A DNA stretch of 8,382 nt from Lentisphaerota bacterium (GCA_012800565.1 JAAZIZ010000101.1:1-8382), one strand, 5' to 3'. Shown: positions 1-7,277, numbered from the stretch's first letter. Translations and numbers: made by a program. The notes: generated by a model not told the origin, from the sequence alone.

Positions 1-1218
1 TGCAATGCTGACGAAGGCGACCCCGGGGCCTTTATGGACCGTGCCGTGCTTGAGGGGGACCCGCACAGCGTTCTGGAAGCTATGGCGATCGCCGGTTACG
101 CGATTGATTCTGAAATTGGCTATATCTATATCCGGGCCGAGTATCCGCTGGCCATCAAGCGCCTGCGCATTGCCATCAGTCAGGCCAAAGAGGCCGGGCT
201 GCTGGGCCAGAACATCCTGGGCACAGGCTTCAATTTCAACATTGAGCTCAAATACGGTGCTGGCGCTTTCGTCTGTGGCGAAGAAACCGCACTGATTCAC
301 TCGATTGAAGGCAAACGCGGTGAGCCGACTTTCAAGCCGCCGTTCCCGGCCGTGCAGGGGTTGTGGAAGCGCCCGACAGTAGTGAACAACGTTGAGACTC
401 TGGCCAATGTCGCCGCCATCATCCGCAAGGGGCCGGAATGGTTCAAGACCATCGGCACCGCCGGTTCTCCTGGCACCAAGGTCTTCGCTCTGGCCGGCAA
501 AATCGCCAATGTCGGACTGGTTGAGGTGCCCATGGGCATCGCCCTGCGCGACATCATTTTCGGCCTGGGCGGCGGAATCCTGGGCGGGCGGGAATTCAAG
601 GCGGTGCAGACCGGCGGACCCTCCGGCGGCTGCATTACAGCCAAGAACCTTGATACCGCCATTGATTATGAGAGTCTGAAAGCTCTGGGCTCCATGATGG
701 GTTCCGGCGGAATGATTGTCATGGACGAAGAAGACTGCATGGTCGATATCGCCCGCTTCTTCCTGGATTTCACCGTCGATGAGTCCTGCGGCAAATGCAC
801 TCCTTGCCGGATCGGCAACCGCCGTATGTATGAGATTCTGACCCGTATCTGTGAAGGCAAGGGCACACCGGAAATGCTGAGCGAACTGAGCGACTTGGCG
901 ACGGTGATTAAAGACACCGCACTGTGCGGCCTGGGCCAGACTTCGCCCAACCCGGTGCTCTCGACACTGGTCAACTTTGCCGACGAATACAATGCTCACG
1001 TTTACGAACATCGCTGTCCGGCTGGAGCTTGCAAATCCATGCTGCAGTACAGCATCAACGATAAATGCATCGGTTGCGGTCTCTGTGCCCGCAATTGCCC
1101 GGTTAACTGCATCAGCGGCTCTCCCAGGACCCGCCATCACATTGATCAGAGCCAGTGCATCAAATGCGGTGCCTGCATACAGAACTGCAAATTCAATGCC
1201 ATCGACGTCAAGAAATAG
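1..1218 (+). CDS. hydB: [FeFe]-hydrogenase flavoprotein subunit, HydB/HndC (NuoF-like), 5' truncated
   Basis: This is the NAD(P)H- and FMN-binding electron-input subunit of a multimeric [FeFe]-hydrogenase, a cytoplasmic relative of NuoF of respiratory complex I. The frame is open from base 1, so the gene begins upstream; 405 residues are visible. The visible part opens inside the FMN-site motif CNADEGDPGAFMDR (bases 1-42). The nucleotide-binding segment YGAGAFVCGEET follows at bases 253-288. The N3-type [4Fe-4S] ligands are SCGKCTPCR at bases 784-810, with the fourth cysteine near base 925 (ALCGLG). The C-terminus carries two four-cysteine ferredoxin motifs, CIGCGLCARNCP (bases 1066-1101) and CIKCGACIQNC (bases 1156-1188). 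That extension is absent from ordinary NuoF and typical of HydB/HndC. The missing N-terminus should hold the glycine-rich FMN/NADH motif and perhaps a thioredoxin-like [2Fe-2S] domain. The catalytic hydrogenase gene follows 110 bases downstream on the same strand. NAD versus NADP preference cannot be read from this fragment. Confidence 0.95.
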   Translation, partial: CNADEGDPGAFMDRAVLEGDPHSVLEAMAIAGYAIDSEIGYIYIRAEYPLAIKRLRIAISQAKEAGLLGQNILGTGFNFNIELKYGAGAFVCGEETALIHSIEGKRGEPTFKPPFPAVQGLWKRPTVVNNVETLANVAAIIRKGPEWFKTIGTAGSPGTKVFALAGKIANVGLVEVPMGIALRDIIFGLGGGILGGREFKAVQTGGPSGGCITAKNLDTAIDYESLKALGSMMGSGGMIVMDEEDCMVDIARFFLDFTVDESCGKCTPCRIGNRRMYEILTRICEGKGTPEMLSELSDLATVIKDTALCGLGQTSPNPVLSTLVNFADEYNAHVYEHRCPAGACKSMLQYSINDKCIGCGLCARNCPVNCISGSPRTRHHIDQSQCIKCGACIQNCKFNAIDVKK

Positions 1219-1311
1219 CCGCAGGCTCTGGAACTGTGGTTGGGTGCACCGGTCTGTGCTGAGTTGTTCTGCCGGTGGAAATATGTGAGCATTAGCAAAA
1301 TCCCTCAAGAA

Positions 1312-1317
1312 GAGGAG
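1312..1317 (+). promoter_or_regulatory. Ribosome binding site of the hydrogenase catalytic subunit
   Basis: GAGGAG lies 11 bases before the ATG at 1329. It supports that start, and the [2Fe-2S] ferredoxin fold then begins at residue 2. A second purine run (GGAAAG, 1321-1326) is closer to the ATG but a weaker match. Confidence 0.6.
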
Positions 1318-1328
1318 TTCGGAAAGAT

Positions 1329-3068
1329 ATGATAAATCTGAAAATCAACAATAATCCGGTGACAGTACGGGAGGGCTCTACCATTTTGGAAGCCGCCCAG
1401 AAGCTTGGTCTGAAGATTCCCACCTTGTGCCATATCAAGCTGGACTGTTTTCATGTCGAGCACCGCAGCGGCTCCTGCCGGATCTGCGTGGTTGAGGTTG
1501 CGGGTCGCCCCAATCTGGCTCCGGCCTGCTGCACTCCGGTAGCCGAAGGGATGGAAGTCCTGACCAACAGCCTGCGTGCCATCAAGGCCCGGCGCACCAT
1601 CCTGGAGCTGCTGCTCTCGAACCATCCTACGGATTGTCTGATCTGCGCCAAGAACCGGGAATGCCGTCTGCAGGAACTGGCGCATGAATTCAATATTGAC
1701 CGGGTTAAATTCCAGGGCATGCAGTCGAAGTTTGATGTCGATTGTGCCAATCCGGCCATCTGCCGTGATCTGAACAAATGCATTCTGTGCCGTCGCTGTG
1801 AAACAGCCTGCAACGTCATTCAGACTGTCGGCGTGCTCTCCGGCGTGAATCGCGGCTTCAATGTCGCGGTCGCTCCCGAGAATTTCAAGCCTCTGTCTGA
1901 GACTGCCTGCGTATTCTGCGGTCAGTGTGCACAAGCCTGCCCGGTCGGTGCTCTGACCGAAATCGGCTACCGCGAGGATATCTGGAAAGCCCTTGATGAC
2001 CCCAAGAAGACCGTGATTGTGCAGACTGCGCCTGCGGTTCGGGTAGCCATCGGCGAGGAATTCGGGATGGAACCTGGCTCGATCAGCACCGGGAAACTGG
2101 TGGCTGCACTGCGCCGGCTGGGTTTTGCCAAGGTCTTCGATACCGACTGGTCGGCTGATCTGACCATTATGGAAGAGGGCACCGAGCTGATGAAACGCCT
2201 GGAAACCGGCGAGAATCTGCCTATCCTGACCAGTTGCTGCCCGGGTTGGGTGAATTTCATGGAATATCAGTTCCCGGACCTGCTGAATCTGCCCTCCACC
2301 GCCAAGTCACCGCAGCAGATGTTCGGCGCCATTGCCAAGAGTTACTATGCTGAAAAGCTCGGTATTGACCCGGCTGACCTGATCGTGGTGTCGGTGATGC
2401 CCTGCCTGGCCAAGAAGTACGAGGCCGGACGGGAAGAATTCAGCAACAACGGCGTGCCGGATGTCGATTATGTGCTCTCCACCCGTGAGCTGGGGGCGAT
2501 GATTAAAGAGGCCGGAATACTCTTCGAACTCCTGCCCGATGAAAATTACGACAGCCCGCTCGGGGAATCCACCGGCGCCGCCGTGATCTTCGGTGCTTCC
2601 GGCGGAGTGCTGGAAGCCGCTCTGCGGACCATCGCAGCCAAGTTGGAAGGCGAGGAGAAAGCCACGATTGAGTTCTGTGCCATCCGCGGTCTGGAAGGCG
2701 TGAAAGAAGCCACCGTCACCATCGCCGGCCAGGAATTGAAAGCCGCAGTCGTGTCCGGTCTGGGCAATGCCCGCAAGTTGCTGGAGAAGATTCGGCGCAA
2801 GGAAGCCACTTACCATGCCATTGAGATCATGGCCTGCCCCGGCGGCTGCATCAACGGTGGCGGACAGCCGTATTATCACGGCAATACCAGCATCCTGGAA
2901 GCCCGCAAGGACGCCCTCTACCGCGCCGATACCAAGCTGCCGATCCGCAAATCGCATCTGAATCCCTCGATTGTCAAAATCTATGAGGAATTCCTGGGTG
3001 AGCCCAACAGCGAAAAAGCGCATCATCTCCTGCATACCAAATACTGCCCCCGAATCATCCATGAATAA
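1329..3068 (+). CDS. hydA: [FeFe]-hydrogenase catalytic subunit, HydA/HndD type
   Basis: This is the cytoplasmic enzyme that interconverts protons and H2 at an H-cluster, here linked to NAD(P)H and probably ferredoxin through the subunit encoded upstream. The 579 residues show the full modular layout. A [2Fe-2S] domain has C34, C50, C53 and C67 (or C68). The His-ligated cluster has H99, C103, C106 and C112. Two [4Fe-4S] clusters use C151/C154/C157/C204 and C161/C194/C197/C200. The H-cluster motifs are TSCCPGW (301-307), MPCLAKKYE (357-365) and MACPGGCINGGGQP (501-514). By family comparison C303 is the proton-transfer cysteine, and C304, C359, C503 and C507 hold the cluster. The last ~55 residues match the small-subunit region fused to the catalytic domain. 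The length is normal for HndD-like proteins and no key residue is missing. Maturases HydE, HydF and HydG must be encoded elsewhere. H2 production during fermentation is the likely direction, but this is inference. Confidence 0.97.
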   Translation: MINLKINNNPVTVREGSTILEAAQKLGLKIPTLCHIKLDCFHVEHRSGSCRICVVEVAGRPNLAPACCTPVAEGMEVLTNSLRAIKARRTILELLLSNHPTDCLICAKNRECRLQELAHEFNIDRVKFQGMQSKFDVDCANPAICRDLNKCILCRRCETACNVIQTVGVLSGVNRGFNVAVAPENFKPLSETACVFCGQCAQACPVGALTEIGYREDIWKALDDPKKTVIVQTAPAVRVAIGEEFGMEPGSISTGKLVAALRRLGFAKVFDTDWSADLTIMEEGTELMKRLETGENLPILTSCCPGWVNFMEYQFPDLLNLPSTAKSPQQMFGAIAKSYYAEKLGIDPADLIVVSVMPCLAKKYEAGREEFSNNGVPDVDYVLSTRELGAMIKEAGILFELLPDENYDSPLGESTGAAVIFGASGGVLEAALRTIAAKLEGEEKATIEFCAIRGLEGVKEATVTIAGQELKAAVVSGLGNARKLLEKIRRKEATYHAIEIMACPGGCINGGGQPYYHGNTSILEARKDALYRADTKLPIRKSHLNPSIVKIYEEFLGEPNSEKAHHLLHTKYCPRIIHE

Positions 3069-3087
3069 GATGATTTGAACCGAAAGC

Positions 3088-3125
3088 AAACGGCCCGCCA
3101 ATTCGCTTGGCGGGCCGTTTCTTTT
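3088..3125 (+). terminator. Rho-independent terminator after hydA, probably bidirectional
   Basis: A perfect 13-bp stem (3088-3100 paired with 3108-3120, AAACGGCCCGCCA against its complement) closes a 7-base loop and runs into TTTCTTTTC on the + strand. It begins 20 bases after the hydA stop. Read on the - strand, the same hairpin ends in TTTGCTTT, so it may also end the convergent aminotransferase transcript whose stop is at 3156-3158. Confidence 0.9.
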
Positions 3126-3155
3126 CAGGGCAGGGCAGCGGAATCAGGCAGGGGG

Positions 3156-4292
3156 CTATTGCAGCAGTTTGCGGCAGTTGCTCTCGACTTCACTCAAGGG
3201 CATACTGTAGCCGAAGCTGACTGCGGCGCTGCGAGTCAGGATATCCAGGGTGCGGGTGCAGGCATCGAGGGGGTAATCAATGGTCCGGCGGGCGAATTTA
3301 TGCGGATTCAGGCGCTCGTCCCACCAGGATTTGTTCAATACCGGGGTCCAGTTGGTATAGACATGCCGACCGGATTCGATCCAGAAGATAGTGCCGTGCT
3401 TTTCCTTGAAAGCTGCGGCATCTTTCTGGGTGGGGAATTTTATATTCACTGACAGGACACCGTCCGGGTCATTGGCCGTGACCAGCTCGAACTGCTGCGA
3501 GCTGCCGAGTATTGAGCGGACCAAATCACGGCGCTCTTTCAAGCCGCTGATGAAGCCGTCGAATTTCGCCAGCTGGGCGCAGAGCATCGCACCCTGGAAA
3601 TCCGAGACCCGGAAATTGAATCCGGGGAAGAATTTCTCTTGCATTTGCGCGGCGTGGTCACGGGTATAGCATCCTGCATCGTGCATAATCAGTGCGCGTT
3701 CGTAGTAGCGGTCGTCATCAGTCAGAAGCATTCCGCCTTCGCCACAGGTCAGATTCTTGAACATATTGAAGCTCAGGGCACCGGTCTGACCGATGGTGCC
3801 GGCTTCCTGGCCATGGTAGGTGACGCCGGCCGCCTGGCAGGCATCCTCGCAGACCAGCAGGTTATGCCGCTTGGCGATGTCCATGATGGCGTCCATATTG
3901 CAGACTGTATTGCCCATGTGGACCGGAATGATAGCCTTGGTGTAGGGGCTGATTTTGCGTTCGATGTCCGCCGGGTCAATAGTCAGGGTCTCATCGATAT
4001 CAGCGAGCACCGGCACGGCTCCGGCCAGCAGCGGTGCCATCGGCGTGGCAACCCAGGTGAAAGCGGGGACGATGACCTCGTCGCCAGGGCCGATGCCCAT
4101 GGCGGTCATGGCACAATAGATGGCATTGGTGCCGCTGTTGAGCGTCAAGGCGTGTTTGACTTTCAGGCGCTGACAGATTTTACTCTCAAAATCCATGGTG
4201 AAGCCATTTTCGCCGCCACGGTAGCGCATGAGTCTCTTACTTTCTACTACCTGCTTCAACAGTTCGAGTTCTTCATTGCCGAAATGATGCAT
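3156..4292 (-). CDS. DegT/DnrJ/EryC1/StrS family PLP-dependent aminotransferase
   Basis: This fold-type I PLP enzyme belongs to the family that usually moves an amino group from glutamate or glutamine onto a keto-sugar or cyclitol. The 378 residues fall in the normal family range. Visible landmarks are the phosphate-binding NSGTNA (52-57), the VPAFTWVAT segment (75-83), CEDACQAAG (148-156) with D150 placed to contact the pyridine nitrogen, and SFNMFKNLTCGEGG (174-187), where K179 is the expected Schiff-base lysine. There is no signal peptide or membrane segment, so it is cytoplasmic. The start at 4292 has an AAAAAGGAC ribosome site about 8 bases upstream. The gene stands alone: no nucleotide-sugar epimerase, dehydratase or glycosyltransferase lies beside it, so the substrate cannot be named from context. 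It converges with the hydrogenase operon and probably shares its terminator. Family assignment is secure; any specific product name would be a guess. Confidence 0.93.
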   Translation of the reverse strand: MHHFGNEELELLKQVVESKRLMRYRGGENGFTMDFESKICQRLKVKHALTLNSGTNAIYCAMTAMGIGPGDEVIVPAFTWVATPMAPLLAGAVPVLADIDETLTIDPADIERKISPYTKAIIPVHMGNTVCNMDAIMDIAKRHNLLVCEDACQAAGVTYHGQEAGTIGQTGALSFNMFKNLTCGEGGMLLTDDDRYYERALIMHDAGCYTRDHAAQMQEKFFPGFNFRVSDFQGAMLCAQLAKFDGFISGLKERRDLVRSILGSSQQFELVTANDPDGVLSVNIKFPTQKDAAAFKEKHGTIFWIESGRHVYTNWTPVLNKSWWDERLNPHKFARRTIDYPLDACTRTLDILTRSAAVSFGYSMPLSEVESNCRKLLQ

Positions 4293-4378
4293 CTTTACAA
4301 GTCCTTTTTCTGGCTGAAATCATACTGGAAACAATTTCGCAATACGTCTTTTGCAGTGCACTTAGAAAGCGCGTTTTT

Positions 4379-4406
4379 ACTATAACTTATCTGGAGGAAA
4401 TTACAA
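4379..4406 (-). promoter_or_regulatory. Candidate sigma70-type promoter for the aminotransferase gene
   Basis: Read on the - strand, TTGTAA (4406-4401) and TATAGT (4384-4379) are separated by 16 bases. They match the consensus hexamers at 4/6 and 5/6. Transcription would start near 4372, leaving a leader of about 80 bases. This is motif matching only. Confidence 0.4.
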
Positions 4407-4442
4407 TGCCACAGGGAGCTGCAGCAGAAAGCAGACCAGCCC

Positions 4443-4503
4443 AGGGGAGTTTCAGCAATTGTGGACGTTATGGACAGGCAATGAAGAAGAATTAACCGCC
4501 AAG
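4443..4503 (+). repeat. Intergenic repeat unit A, copy 1
   Basis: A 61-base unit starts AGGGGAGT and ends CCGCCAAG. It contains a 9-base-period pair ATTGTGGAC-GTTATGGAC (4458-4475) and runs into GCCAAG 9-mers. It recurs at 4520-4582 with a 2-base indel and few substitutions. Strand is arbitrary. Confidence 0.85.
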
Positions 4504-4519
4504 CACGCCAAGAGCGCCA

Positions 4520-4582
4520 AGGGGAGTGTTTCAGCAATTGTGGACGTTGTGGACAGGCAATGAAGAATAACTAACCGCCAAG
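4520..4582 (+). repeat. Intergenic repeat unit A, copy 2
   Basis: This 63-base copy lies 77-79 bases after copy 1. Its internal pair is ATTGTGGAC-GTTGTGGAC (4537-4554), a clearer 9-base tandem than in copy 1. Its end overlaps the start of the first B unit at 4568, so A and B share the AACCGCCAAG edge. Strand is arbitrary. Confidence 0.85.
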
Positions 4583-4685
4583 TACGCCAAGAGCGCCAAG
4601 CACGCCAAGAAATTGCTGCCCGGCTCCTTTCATCCTCTCTCTCCCTCTTCCTTTGCGTCCTTTGCATCCTTGGCGGTTCAATGGT
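4568..4685 (+). repeat. Tandem repeat unit B, copy 1 (118 bases)
   Basis: The unit starts TAACTAACCGCCAAG, continues as 9-base repeats ending in GCCAAG (TACGCCAAG, AGCGCCAAG, CACGCCAAG), and passes through AAATTGCTGCCCGG. A long pyrimidine tract follows, then CTTTGCGTC and CTTTGCATC 9-mers, and the unit closes with CTTGGCGGTT (4669-4678). That last motif is the exact reverse complement of the AACCGCCAAG near its start, so unit edges can pair. Strand is arbitrary. Confidence 0.9.
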
Positions 4686-4802
4686 TAACTAACCGCCAAG
4701 AGCGCCAAGAGCGCCAAGCACGCCAAGAAATTGCTGCCCGGTTCTTTCATCCTCTCTCTCCCTCTTCCTTTGCGTCCTTTGCATCCTTGGCGGTTCAATG
4801 GT
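4686..4802 (+). repeat. Tandem repeat unit B, copy 2 (117 bases)
   Basis: It abuts copy 1 and is nearly identical. The differences are one 9-mer (AGCGCCAAG instead of TACGCCAAG) and a small change with one base lost after CCCGG. Such similarity in noncoding DNA suggests recent duplication or gene conversion. Strand is arbitrary. Confidence 0.9.
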
Positions 4803-4835
4803 TAACTAACCGCCAAGTACGCCAAGCACGCCAAG
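4803..4835 (+). repeat. Tandem repeat unit B, partial copy 3
   Basis: The first 33 bases follow unit B (TAACTAACCGCCAAG, then two GCCAAG 9-mers), and the similarity then stops 14 bases before the oxidoreductase stop codon at 4850-4852. Arms at 4786-4795 and 4808-4817 form a perfect 10-bp inverted repeat around a 12-base loop with GTTAAC. The same structure sits at 4669-4678 and 4691-4700. These hairpins are the only terminator-like structures seen after the oxidoreductase gene, and they lack a U-tract. Confidence 0.8.
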
Positions 4836-4849
4836 GGGGTGTTTTAGGA

Positions 4850-7084
4850 TTATTCAACCGTACTGTTTTTGTAAGCCCTGATTTGATAGACTCTGGCGGA
4901 AGGGTCACCATTGGACGCTTTCACAATCAGGCGAATTCCATCAAGTATAATCGGCGGGAAGACATGTTTGCGGAACCGGAGAAAATTATCCTTTTCTTCG
5001 GCCAATACTTGATATTCCCCAGCGATGATCCCCTCAAGGACGTATTCTTTGACACATTCCTGCTGACGGGAATAAATATTGATGTGGTCCAGTCCGGTAT
5101 CGAAAACCAGTTCAACGCAAGAGCATAGACTGCGTTCCGGGAAAAGGATTTCCGCGGATTGCGGGAAGGGCGCGTCCGGGTCTGAAATCCAGATTGATAA
5201 GGCATCGCCGCCGCGGTTGTTATTATTCAGAAGGTTCTCGCCTGCAAACGGGTGTTGTTCTGGAATGAAGCGTACGCAGTGATTATGCCTATCCCCTTGC
5301 GGAGGCCAGCTGCGCTTCATTTTTGATTTCCATACTCCTGGCAGGTAATGTTCACACAGGCATGATTCGACGTCCGGCGCATGTGCCATCCGGATATAAT
5401 ATCGTGTCCCGGGTTGCAGCTTTGCCTGGAATCTGAAGTGGGCCTGGACGGCATTGCCTGGAGGAAGCGTGCAGGAGGTTGTCGCCAGAACTTCTCCTGT
5501 CGTGAATTCATACATTTCTTGCTGCCGTACCAGTTCTGCGTGAACAGTTACCGCGGAAGCCGAGCGGTTATGCATCAGAAAAATGGCTTCGTCAAGAGAT
5601 TCCGTGGTGGCAATAAACGATTGTGCTGAAGGGATTTCATCCGCCGACAGTTTTTCCCTCATACCAGTTCCCCGGTGCAGCAGATTCAGCTTCATGCTTG
5701 ATGAAACCTTGACGGATGCTTGGGCACAAAGATTGTCAGGGTCCGTAACAGCAACCCCTGGAACCGTATGATCAACGCGATGCAAAATACGCAGCAGTTC
5801 CCCAATCCGTTTTTGTGCAACCTGACGCGGGTTTTCCGAATATTTGACGCATAGGAATGTTGTGCCGGCAGCCGCCTGCCCAAGAACCGAGCAGGTGCCC
5901 ATCATCCGGGTTGACGAAAGAGCCACATGCGATACGCTGATGTTACGCCCGGCCATCAGCAGATTTTCAATGTTTTGGGAGTAGAGGCAACGCAGCGGGA
6001 TTTGATAAAGCCCCGGGGAAATAATTCCATGTCTGCCGCCAGAGGGTTCGTTGCCGCTGTAAAAGCCCTTGATCGGGTGGAGATCGACATTGCCGCCGCT
6101 GTAGGCGACTCCATCAGGAAAAGTACTGTGCGCCAGGATTTCACCTTCGGTAAGAATATGGTCACCGATCAGGCGGCGGGATTCCCGCTTTGCGGGGATA
6201 CTGGAAATCCATTCGATGGCAAAATTATCTGCGCCATGCCCGCCGCCGTTTTTAATATGGTCCCAGATTCCGTACAGTATTTTCAGGAGTTTTTTGTAGA
6301 TTTCTTCGTTATCACAAACCGTATCCATATCACCGCCGCATTCCAGCCACCAGTATCCATTTGTGATATCCTGATGGTTCCGGTTGACGAACATGGATTC
6401 ATCAATACGGTCCGCCCAGTCCGGCGGCGTGAATTTTACTGGATGTCCGACATCGACCGCACGGAAATAGAGGCTGGAGCCTAATACGCACGAATCACTT
6501 TCTTCCGGGGCTAAACTCTCGTTAAATTCAGCTTTTGCTTCGCGTCCCTGGCGATACTTGGCACCGGCCGCGAAACCCACAAAGGAGTCCCCGGAACAGT
6601 CTATCACCATTTTGGGGAAGATATGGTGGGTCAGGTCACTCCCTATGGTCCGGGCAGTCAATTCCCGGATTCTCTTGCCTTCCATTTTGACATCATAGAC
6701 TTCCGTATTGAGTAAGAGAGTAAGGTTGCTCTCTTTTTCCACAATATCACGTAAAACCTGACTGAAATGATTGCGCCAGCCATTTTCGTAACGGTCTGCG
6801 GAAGTCATGCGAAATTCTTCAATAGGCCCAGTTTCACGGGCATCCCGGGTTGTCCAGTTTGAGCCTCCGACGATCAGGTGACCATCGGAATTACTCTCGC
6901 ATTCAGTACTGATCGGTCCTCCCAGGCAAGGCCGGTTCTGGGCCAGCAAAGTTTTTAATCCCAGCCGAGCTGCCGTAACCGCCGCCGAGGCGCCGGCCAT
7001 GCCGCCACCGACGATCGCGACATCCACACGGTGGGTGCGAACCAGGTTCTGAGGATTTTCGTGCGAGTAATAGCCTTGTTCCAT
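4850..7084 (-). CDS. FAD-dependent oxidoreductase (FAD_oxidored family) with C-terminal beta-sandwich-like region
   Basis: This 744-residue flavoprotein has an unknown substrate. The N-terminal Rossmann dinucleotide-binding motif is VDVAIVGGGMAG (20-31), followed by RPCLGG (51-56). A second FAD-contact segment is VIDCSGDSFVGFAAGA (160-175). IPAKRESRRLIGDHILTEGE (296-315) and NLLMAGRNISVSHVAL (374-389) are typical of the FAD_oxidored (Pfam PF12831) group, so the catalytic part covers about residues 20-415. Residues ~450-744 are not part of that fold. The last ~90 residues, with LVFDTGLDHINIYSRQ near 650 and NGDPSARVYQIRAY near the end, look like a galactose-binding or discoidin-like beta-sandwich. 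There is no signal peptide or transmembrane segment, so it is probably cytoplasmic. The start at 7084 has a GGGGAAAAG ribosome-site candidate just upstream. The gene stands alone between two repeat-rich spacers and appears less GC-rich than the hydrogenase genes. Homologues may be annotated as xanthan lyases, which this sequence does not support. Confidence 0.9.
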   Translation of the reverse strand: MEQGYYSHENPQNLVRTHRVDVAIVGGGMAGASAAVTAARLGLKTLLAQNRPCLGGPISTECESNSDGHLIVGGSNWTTRDARETGPIEEFRMTSADRYENGWRNHFSQVLRDIVEKESNLTLLLNTEVYDVKMEGKRIRELTARTIGSDLTHHIFPKMVIDCSGDSFVGFAAGAKYRQGREAKAEFNESLAPEESDSCVLGSSLYFRAVDVGHPVKFTPPDWADRIDESMFVNRNHQDITNGYWWLECGGDMDTVCDNEEIYKKLLKILYGIWDHIKNGGGHGADNFAIEWISSIPAKRESRRLIGDHILTEGEILAHSTFPDGVAYSGGNVDLHPIKGFYSGNEPSGGRHGIISPGLYQIPLRCLYSQNIENLLMAGRNISVSHVALSSTRMMGTCSVLGQAAAGTTFLCVKYSENPRQVAQKRIGELLRILHRVDHTVPGVAVTDPDNLCAQASVKVSSSMKLNLLHRGTGMREKLSADEIPSAQSFIATTESLDEAIFLMHNRSASAVTVHAELVRQQEMYEFTTGEVLATTSCTLPPGNAVQAHFRFQAKLQPGTRYYIRMAHAPDVESCLCEHYLPGVWKSKMKRSWPPQGDRHNHCVRFIPEQHPFAGENLLNNNNRGGDALSIWISDPDAPFPQSAEILFPERSLCSCVELVFDTGLDHINIYSRQQECVKEYVLEGIIAGEYQVLAEEKDNFLRFRKHVFPPIILDGIRLIVKASNGDPSARVYQIRAYKNSTVE

Positions 7085-7221
7085 TTCTTTTCCCCGTGAC
7101 AGTTACTGTGATCTTTTTTTCCAGCGCAACCTTTTTGAGCAATGCCCCAGGCATGATTTATGTTAAGTTAAACCAAAGTAGGTTTTTTGCAACTCCTGAT
7201 CTTATTGCGCAAGCTGCTGTG

Positions 7222-7238
7222 CCGCGCCACCGGCGCGG
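7222..7238. repeat. GC-rich hairpin
   Basis: CCGCGCC (7222-7228) and GGCGCGG (7232-7238) form a perfect 7-bp stem around a 3-base loop. No T-run follows on either strand, so it is not a standard terminator. It sits just before the 9-base repeat at 7246. Confidence 0.6.
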
Positions 7239-7245
7239 GAAATTG

Positions 7246-7277
7246 TATGGGACGTATAGGACGTATGGGACGTATGG
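7246..7277 (+). repeat. 9-base tandem repeat, TATGGGACG family
   Basis: Three 9-mers (TATGGGACG, TATAGGACG, TATGGGACG) are followed by a partial fourth (TATGG), with a degenerate tail GATGGGACAATGGG to 7290. The period equals that of the GCCAAG and GTTGTGGAC motifs beyond the other end of the oxidoreductase gene, but the sequence differs. Strand is arbitrary. Confidence 0.85.

Noticed and set aside
1363..1535. Enlarged spacing between the first two [2Fe-2S] cysteines of HydA (C34 to C50)
   Set aside because: The longer loop fits my memory of HndD-type subunits, and all ligands remain, so it is probably a subgroup trait rather than an anomaly.
1305..1934. 209-codon open frame on the - strand
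   Set aside because: It is antisense to the Fe-S domains of hydA and shows no recognisable motif.
2307..3101. 264-codon open frame on the - strand
   Set aside because: It lies antisense to hydA, whose motifs are intact along this stretch, and its translation shows no domain.
3639..4385. 248-codon open frame on the + strand
   Set aside because: It is antisense to the aminotransferase, including its K179 and D150 motifs, and no domain is seen.
4295..4667. Overlapping - strand open frames through the repeat block
   Set aside because: They translate units A and B (for example repeated TSTIAET) and have no domain. Multiple-of-three repeat periods keep frames open by chance.
4613..5128. 171-codon open frame on the + strand with RQERQERQARQE-like repeats
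   Set aside because: The first half is a translation of the 9-base-period repeats and the second half is antisense to the oxidoreductase gene.
5927..6484. 185-codon open frame on the + strand
   Set aside because: It is antisense to the FAD oxidoreductase core and has no family resemblance.
7142..7154. Short inverted repeat ATGCC-CCA-GGCAT upstream of the oxidoreductase gene as an operator
   Set aside because: Five-bp arms occur often by chance and no promoter could be placed beside it.
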